A DNA stretch of 9,887 nt from assembly GCA_023418355.1 (NCBI GenBank), contig JAEZZU010000202.1, positions 1-9,887 on the forward strand. Direction: 5' to 3'. Below are positions 5,687 through 9,887 of the stretch, in pieces. The notes beneath the pieces are model-generated. The model was not told the origin of the DNA, searched no databases, and worked only from the letters and a program-made list of their open reading frames with translations. Source of the DNA: Pseudomonadota bacterium (lineage in GTDB: Bacteria > Pseudomonadota > Gammaproteobacteria > Burkholderiales > Burkholderiaceae_C). Both the position numbers and the translations under genes were made by a program. Each line of letters starts with the position of its first letter. The stretch's first letter is position 1.

Positions 5687-7234
5687 CGCCGCCAGCAGGG
5701 GCTGCTGTCGGGAATGCTTGAACACGCTCACCGCATGCACCAGATTGCGCGCCTGTGCATCCAGGGACTGTGCAGCCGCTGCCGCTTCTTCCACCAGCGC
5801 GGCGTTCTGCTGGGTCACGGTATCCATCTGCATCATGGCCTGCTTGATCTGCTCGATGCCGTAGGACTGGTCCTGGCTGGCCTCGCTGATCTCGTTCATG
5901 ATGTCCGCCACACGGCGCACGCTCACCACGATTTCATCCATGGTGCTGCCAGCTTTTTCAACCAGCTCGCAGCCCGTATCCACGTTTTCCACGGAGTCCG
6001 TGATCAGCTGCTTGATCTCCTTGGCTGCGGCAGCCGAGCGCCCGGCCAGCGCACGCACCTCACCGGCCACCACGGCAAAGCCACGGCCCTGCTCACCGGC
6101 ACGTGCCGCTTCCACCGCTGCGTTCAGCGCCAGGATATTGGTCTGGAAGGCAATGCCATCAATGATGCTGATGATGTCCGCAATCTTGCGCGAAGAGCTG
6201 TTGATGGCCTCCATGGTGTGCACCACTTCACCCACCACATTGCCACCGCGCACCGCCACCTGAGAGGCCGATTCCGCCAGATCTGCCGCGCGCTTGCCGC
6301 TGGCAAAGTTCTCCTGCACGGTGGTGGCCAGCTCCTGCATGGCGGCAGATGTCTGCTCCAGCGCACTGGCCTGCTCTTCGGTGCGGCTGGACAGGTCCAG
6401 ATTGCCCATGGCGATCTGCGAAGTGGCCGTGGCAATCGCGTCGCTGCCATTGCGCACTTCGCTGACGATGCCCGACAGGCTTTGCGTCATGCGCTGCAGG
6501 GCATGCAGCAGCTGCCCGGTTTCGTCCATGCGGCGAATCTCGATCTGGTGGTCCAGCTCACCTTCCGCTACCGACTCGGTCACCTCCACCGCACGGCGCA
6601 TGGGCACGGTGATGGACAGCGTAATGCGCCATGCCATCAGGCTGCCCACTGCCAGCGCCACCAGGCCAATACCCCACATCAGCAGGTGCGAACTGGCAGC
6701 CATGGCCTCGGCATCGTGCCCGGCCTGCAGGGCAATCTCTTTTTCCAGTGCAGCCAGCTTGTCTGCGTTCTGCTGCACCACGCCCAGATGCACCAGCGTC
6801 TGCGTCTTCAGTTCCTGGGCTGCGGCTTCGTCCTGTCCAGCATCGAGCAGCTCATAAAAACGCGTCTGCGACGCCACATACTTCTGGCGAGCCTGCTCAA
6901 TCTGCTCCAGCAGGCTCAGCGCCTGGCGGTGCTTCACATGGGTCTGCAGAAACTTCACGGCATTCACAAATGCATCGCGGCGCTCCACGATCTCCTGGCG
7001 CAGCTGCTGGCGCTCGGCAGGCGTGCTGATCATCTGCTGCATGGTGCGCTTGGCGTTGGAGGCGGCAATCTCACTCAAGGCATTGGCCGCATCAGACTTG
7101 CCCCACTCGACATCAATAATGTGGTGGGTGGTCTGCGTCAGCGTGCCAATGCGCTGCGCGCCGACCAGCATCACGCACAGCAGCAGAAACAAAATCACAC
7201 CAAACGCCAGGCCCAGACGGGTACCAATACGCAT
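5684..7234 (-). CDS. Methyl-accepting chemotaxis protein, 4HB-type sensor
   Basis: Transmembrane chemoreceptor, 516 residues from the ATG at 7234. Order of parts: TM1 about 9-26; an all-helical periplasmic domain about 30-180, of the size and composition of the four-helix-bundle (4HB_MCP) sensors; TM2 about 184-203; HAMP about 204-257; cytoplasmic signalling coiled coil. Its tip, from DGIAFQTNILALNAA at 359 through GEQGRGFAVVAGEVR, is nearly identical to Tsr of E. coli and binds CheA and CheW. There is no C-terminal NWETF-type pentapeptide for CheR/CheB; it ends in HSRQQPLLAA. The start is uncertain: 7300 (ATG) adds a Ser/Ala-rich leader and 7420 (GTG) adds an unlikely Cys/Arg-rich one. MRIGTRLGLAF just before TM1 is a typical receptor start. 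The ligand is unknown, but the linked hemerythrin suggests O2. Confidence 0.95.
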   Translation of the reverse strand: MRIGTRLGLAFGVILFLLLCVMLVGAQRIGTLTQTTHHIIDVEWGKSDAANALSEIAASNAKRTMQQMISTPAERQQLRQEIVERRDAFVNAVKFLQTHVKHRQALSLLEQIEQARQKYVASQTRFYELLDAGQDEAAAQELKTQTLVHLGVVQQNADKLAALEKEIALQAGHDAEAMAASSHLLMWGIGLVALAVGSLMAWRITLSITVPMRRAVEVTESVAEGELDHQIEIRRMDETGQLLHALQRMTQSLSGIVSEVRNGSDAIATATSQIAMGNLDLSSRTEEQASALEQTSAAMQELATTVQENFASGKRAADLAESASQVAVRGGNVVGEVVHTMEAINSSSRKIADIISIIDGIAFQTNILALNAAVEAARAGEQGRGFAVVAGEVRALAGRSAAAAKEIKQLITDSVENVDTGCELVEKAGSTMDEIVVSVRRVADIMNEISEASQDQSYGIEQIKQAMMQMDTVTQQNAALVEEAAAAAQSLDAQARNLVHAVSVFKHSRQQPLLAA

Positions 7235-7393
7235 GCTGGATGCTGGCCGGGATGCAGCCGAAGAAAGCGCTGAAGAAGCGGAAGAAATACGGAAAGTCAT
7301 GGGGGCGCACATCGCGTCATTGCTGGCAGCGCGGCAAGCCCTTGCCTGCAGCCAGAAACAAAAATGCCTGCTATGCAGGCTACGTGCGCGTAC

Positions 7394-7422
7394 GTTACAG
7401 CAAGGTACTTTGATGCTCACAA
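7394..7422 (-). promoter_or_regulatory. Possible sigma-70 promoter of the chemoreceptor operon
   Basis: On the minus strand TTGTGA (7422-7417) and TGTAAC (7399-7394) are separated by 17 bp; each matches the consensus at four of six bases. A start near 7387 would lie downstream of the GTG at 7420 and leave a leader of about 150 nt to the ATG at 7234. That leader would contain a small GCCTGC/GCAGGC hairpin (7366-7380). No FliA-type (sigma-28) motif was recognised, although chemoreceptors are often under FliA. Confidence 0.3.
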
Positions 7423-7702
7423 TTCCCTAGCAAACCACCCTCCCATAAGGCGCATGCCCTGCATGCCTGCATGGTGCTTTCCGCCGCCACAGCACATGCA
7501 TTAAGTGAGTACACGCTGCCAATACATGGACTGCTGAACTTCAGACCCTGCCGCCAGCCTGTGCAGGCCTGCTCTGGCTACTGCTTGCCAATGCAGAACA
7601 CCCTGCTATCAAAAACATATAGATGCGACGCAGTGCACGTTGCTGCAATGCAACATTTTGTTGCAGTCAGGGATGGGGTTCCGGTGGCTGCGGACAGGCA
7701 TA
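7423..7702. other. Intergenic region without a recognisable gene
   Basis: This is the remaining sequence between the chemoreceptor promoter region and the putP terminator. It holds two exact GCATGC palindromes 9 bp apart (7452-7457 and 7461-7466) within a CATGCC/TGCATG-rich stretch, and an AT-richer patch near 7611-7625 (TATCAAAAACATATAG). Reading frames here lack ribosome binding sites and protein-like composition. I see no supported gene. Confidence 0.5.
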
Positions 7703-7734
7703 AAAAACCGCCGGAGGGTACTCCGGCGGTTTTT
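7703..7734 (-). terminator. Bidirectional intrinsic terminator after putP
   Basis: A perfect 14-bp stem (AAAAACCGCCGGAG at 7703-7716 pairing with 7721-7734) closes a GGTA loop. A-run and T-run flanks let it work on both strands. It lies 22 bp after the putP TAA, which is its obvious role. In the plus direction it would also block any transcript approaching putP from the left. Confidence 0.95.
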
Positions 7735-7756
7735 CTGGCAAAGCTGCAGTGCTGTC

Positions 7757-9247
7757 TTACTGGCCGCTGTGTGCGATTTCCTGCTCCACTTCGGCATACA
7801 CCTGCTGCACACGCTCGGAAGGGGGCTTGCCCAGCCAGCTCACCACCACGATGGCGATGGACGAGAACACAAAACCGGGCACGATTTCATACAGATTCAG
7901 CCAGCCGTACTGCTTCCACACCAGCACCGTCACCGCGCCCACCAGCATGCCTGCCAGCGCGCCGTTGCGGGTCATGCGCTTCCACAGCAGGGAGAACAGC
8001 ACGATGGGGCCAAAGGCCGCACCAAAGCCGGCCCAGGCGTAGCTCACCATGCCCAGCACCTTGGAGTTGGGGTCCTGCGCAATCAGGATGGCAATCACGG
8101 CAATCGCAAACACCATGGCACGGCCAAACCACACCAGTTCCTTTTCACCAGCTCGCTTGTTCAGGAACTGCTTGTAGATGTCCTGCGTCAGCGCGCTGGA
8201 GCACACCAGCAGCTGGCACGACAGCGTAGACATCACCGCAGCCAGCACGGCAGCCAGCAGCACACCGGCAATCCAGGGGTTGAACAGCAGCTTGGCCACT
8301 TCCAGGAACACGGTCTCGGCATTGGCGTTCACCGCACCAGCCATCTCAGGGCGCGAGCCAAAGTAGGCAATCCCGAAGAAGCCCACGGCCACAGCACCAC
8401 CCAGACACAGAATCATCCAGGTCATGCCAATGCGGCGTGCGTTGGGAATGGTCTTGACCGATTCCGCTGCCATGAAGCGCACCAGAATATGGGGCTGGCC
8501 AAAGTAGCCCAGCCCCCAGGCCAGCAGCGAGGCGATGGCAATGAAGCCATGGCCCTTGAGCATGTCAAACGCGCCCTCGCGCGCCGTGGCAATCACATCC
8601 ATGGAAGCGCTCACGCCGCCATCGGCATAAATCACCATCAGCGGCGCCAGAATCAGGGCGGTAATCATCAGTGCGGCCTGGATGGTGTCCGTCCAGCTCA
8701 CGGCCAGGAAGCCGCCAATGAACACATAGGCCATGGTGGCCAGCGCCCCCACCCACAGCGCGGTCTGGTAGTCCATGCCGAACATGGATTCAAACAGACG
8801 CGCCCCCGCCACCACGCCCGAAGCGCAGTAAATCGTGAAGAACACCAGAATCACCAGCGCCGTCACGATGCGCAGCAGGCTGCTCTGGTCGTCAAAGCGG
8901 TTGGTGAAATAGTCGGGCAGCGTCAGCGCATTGCCCACCTTCTCGGTATAGACGCGCAGACGTGCCGCCACAAAGCGCCAGTTCAGCCACGCGCCCATGC
9001 ACAGGCCAATGGCAATCCAGGCTTCAGACAGGCCAGAGAGGAACACCGCACCCGGCAGGCCCATCAGCAGCCAGCCGCTCATGTCTGACGCGCCTGCCGA
9101 CAGCGCAGTCACCACGCTGCCCAGGCTGCGCCCGCCCAGGATGTAGTCCGAGAGATTGCTGGTCGCGCGGTAGCCCATCCAGCCAATCAGCAGCATGCCG
9201 ATCAGGTAGATGGCAAACGTCACCAGCGTGGGTGTATTTGCAGTCAT
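7757..9247 (-). CDS. putP: Sodium/proline symporter PutP
   Basis: Inner-membrane Na+-coupled proline uptake transporter of the solute:sodium symporter family, 496 residues. It follows E. coli PutP almost block by block. DYILGGRSLG, LSAGASDMSGWLLMGLPGAV, FFTIYCASG, GGFLAVSWTDT, GYFGQPHIL and LAAVMSTLSCQLLVCSSA are all present. Numbered from the ATG at 9247, Asp55, Ser57 and Arg40, important for Na+ and proline coupling in E. coli, fall at exactly the same numbers. This start has GGAGGA (9257-9262) 9 nt upstream; the longer frame beginning at 9292 adds 15 residues with no homology. No putA proline dehydrogenase is in the window. A sigma-54-like promoter lies 5' of it and a strong hairpin terminator follows. 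Confidence 0.97.
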   Translation of the reverse strand: MTANTPTLVTFAIYLIGMLLIGWMGYRATSNLSDYILGGRSLGSVVTALSAGASDMSGWLLMGLPGAVFLSGLSEAWIAIGLCMGAWLNWRFVAARLRVYTEKVGNALTLPDYFTNRFDDQSSLLRIVTALVILVFFTIYCASGVVAGARLFESMFGMDYQTALWVGALATMAYVFIGGFLAVSWTDTIQAALMITALILAPLMVIYADGGVSASMDVIATAREGAFDMLKGHGFIAIASLLAWGLGYFGQPHILVRFMAAESVKTIPNARRIGMTWMILCLGGAVAVGFFGIAYFGSRPEMAGAVNANAETVFLEVAKLLFNPWIAGVLLAAVLAAVMSTLSCQLLVCSSALTQDIYKQFLNKRAGEKELVWFGRAMVFAIAVIAILIAQDPNSKVLGMVSYAWAGFGAAFGPIVLFSLLWKRMTRNGALAGMLVGAVTVLVWKQYGWLNLYEIVPGFVFSSIAIVVVSWLGKPPSERVQQVYAEVEQEIAHSGQ

Positions 9248-9307
9248 TGTTCTCTGTCCTCCAGTGTTGTCATGGCAAAGGGCCTTGCTCACACCCGCTC
9301 TGCAGCC

Positions 9308-9322
9308 ACTGCCTCAGGCAGT
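9308..9322. promoter_or_regulatory. 15-bp palindrome at the predicted putP start point
   Basis: ACTGCCT-C-AGGCAGT is a perfect 7-bp inverted repeat about a single base, 60 bp before the putP ATG. It spans the start point (near 9315) predicted from the sigma-54-like element, so a protein bound here could block transcription. No regulator can be assigned. Confidence 0.4.
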
Positions 9323-9325
9323 ACC

Positions 9326-9341
9326 CGCAAACAATTTGCCA
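9326..9341 (-). promoter_or_regulatory. Sigma-54 (RpoN) promoter-like element of putP
   Basis: The minus strand reads TGGCAAATTGTTTGCG. Against the RpoN consensus TGGCAC-N5-TTGC it has TGGCA and TTGC in exact register, with the invariant GG (-24) and GC (-12) ten bases apart. The start would be near 9315, giving a leader of about 68 nt before the putP ATG. No good sigma-70 promoter was found in the same interval. Confidence 0.5.
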
Positions 9342-9444
9342 CCATCACCACGGACAGAAGAAATCCCAGCAAGAGCGTTCACATGCCCTGCACACCCGGC
9401 TTTTTTGCCGCTCCCTCATGCCGCCATGCGCCATCCAGTGAGCC

Positions 9445-9460
9445 TGCACAAGCCTGTGCA
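9445..9460. promoter_or_regulatory. NtrC-like dyad about 140 bp upstream of the putP start point
   Basis: TGCACA-N4-TGTGCA is a perfect 6-bp inverted repeat. It resembles the NtrC site (TGCAC-N7-GTGCA), but the spacing here is N6, one base short. Its distance from the sigma-54-like element is right for an enhancer. It could instead serve the divergent gene at 9662. Confidence 0.3.
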
Positions 9461-9462
9461 AA

Positions 9463-9661
9463 CCGGAGATTGGAACAGGTGTTACCAAGTCATTCCCGGT
9501 GCAGCCTGTATGCCGCCTTACGCCCATGGGGAATTGGTGCTTGCTCACATACTGGCACAGCGCCTGCGGCAGGTCTGTAACTTCTGGCAGCAAGCACCCC
9601 TATGCACACCTGAGCGCGGCAATTTCTGTACAGTCTGGACCCTTACAGCCCGGCACACACC
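9463..9661. other. Intergenic region with a 10-bp inverted repeat; no gene seen
   Basis: With the elements at 9308-9460 this completes the 414-bp gap between divergent putP and the CxxC protein gene. It holds a perfect 10-bp inverted repeat, GGTGCTTGCT (9536-9545) and AGCAAGCACC (9589-9598), 43 bp apart with a small CCTG/CAGG hairpin between. The frames here are compositionally unlike their neighbours and lack ribosome binding sites. A promoter for the gene at 9662 should lie here, but none is convincing. Confidence 0.5.
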
Positions 9662-9887
9662 ATGAATCCAGATCTGAACGAACGTCTCTCCGAACTCAAG
9701 AAAATCGAACTGTGCGACGCCTGCGCAGGCATTCAGCGCAACTGGCGCAAAGCACCCGGCCACGTTGAGCTGACCCAGGGCAGCAACTACAAGCGCGAAC
9801 GCGAAACCGGCACGGTCACCGTCACACGCTATGTGTGCGAGCGCTGCGGCACCAACTGGGAATACGAGAACGATAAGAACAATATGC
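9662..9887 (+). CDS. Small protein with two CxxC pairs, probable zinc ribbon (runs off right edge)
   Basis: Seventy-five codons are open from the ATG at 9662 to the end of the window, with no stop. The peptide starts MNPDLNERLSELKKIELCDAC; Cys18/Cys21 (CDAC) and Cys59/Cys62 (CERCG) are placed as in a four-cysteine zinc ribbon with a 37-residue insert. Between them are a basic GSNYKRERETG stretch and a beta-prone TVTVTRYVC strand leading into the second knuckle, followed by TNWEYEND. Codon use matches the neighbours, which supports a real gene even though no good ribosome binding site is visible. I do not recognise a named family. A metal-binding or nucleic-acid-binding role is a guess from the fold alone. 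Confidence 0.75.
   Translation, partial: MNPDLNERLSELKKIELCDACAGIQRNWRKAPGHVELTQGSNYKRERETGTVTVTRYVCERCGTNWEYENDKNNM

Noticed and set aside
5189..7273. A 694-codon open frame on the plus strand
   Set aside because: It lies antisense to the chemoreceptor and hemerythrin 2, is rich in His, Gln, Arg and Leu, and has no domain. It is a by-product of GC-rich codon bias on the other strand.
7235..7420. N-terminal extension of the chemoreceptor from GTG 7420, which has an AGGGAA in front
   Set aside because: The extra residues are Cys- and Arg-rich and unlike any receptor leader, and a possible promoter overlaps them. ATG at 7300 remains possible.
7415..7426. Minus-strand GGAATTGTGAGC, a 12-base match to half of the lac operator
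   Set aside because: The second half-site is missing and no lac-type gene is nearby; treated as coincidence.
7452..7473. Repeated GCATGC/TGCATG units, considered as a tandem repeat
   Set aside because: There are only two exact GCATGC copies plus one partial copy, in a short region; not enough for a repeat array.
7640..9088. A 482-codon open frame on the plus strand opposite putP
   Set aside because: It crosses the terminator hairpin, has shadow-like composition, and the minus strand encodes an unmistakable PutP.
9397..9410. CGGC-T6-GCCG inverted repeat
   Set aside because: Four-base arms around a T-run are too short to support a terminator or an operator.
9345..9593. An 82-codon minus-strand frame upstream of putP
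   Set aside because: It has no ribosome binding site and no protein-like composition, and it overlaps regulatory-looking dyads.
9626..9648. CTGT and ACAG blocks resembling LexA boxes before the gene at 9662
   Set aside because: The spacing is not that of CTGT-N8-ACAG.

Overview
The window is a GC-rich, densely packed chromosomal stretch. It looks like a betaproteobacterium of the Comamonadaceae (Comamonas-like): protein matches, codon use and a characteristic ATAGCTGC-type terminator repeat all point there, but this is inference from recall and no search was run. No transposase, integrase, phage gene, CRISPR array, tRNA or rRNA was seen, and the base composition looks even throughout.

Layout, left to right. 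(1) The 5' end of a minus-strand gene resembling methylglyoxal synthase leaves the left edge. It is followed by a structured intergenic region with four consecutive inverted repeats, the last one ending in a T-run. (2) A plus-strand group follows: a Bcr/CflA-type MFS exporter, miaA (tRNA dimethylallyltransferase) and a 53-residue lipoprotein. (3) A minus-strand block reads, in transcription order, methyl-accepting chemotaxis protein, bacteriohemerythrin 2, intrinsic terminator, bacteriohemerythrin 1, clcA (H+/Cl- exchanger). (4) Minus-strand putP (Na+/proline symporter) has a bidirectional hairpin terminator behind it and a sigma-54-like promoter in front. (5) The 5' end of a plus-strand gene for a small protein with two CxxC pairs runs off the right edge.

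The most interesting biology is the chemoreceptor and hemerythrin cluster. The receptor stop codon overlaps the ribosome binding site of a hemerythrin carrying every di-iron ligand. A paralogue (about 72% identical by hand alignment over 123 residues) lies beyond a terminator. This suggests a two-protein version of the oxygen-sensing chemoreceptor-hemerythrin fusions known in Desulfovibrio (DcrH). A second theme is regulatory DNA: putP appears to have a GG-N10-GC sigma-54 element with an NtrC-like dyad about 140 bp upstream, which would fit nitrogen-controlled proline uptake. clcA has an operator-like 8-bp dyad at a possible start site. These regulatory readings are inferred from sequence pattern only.
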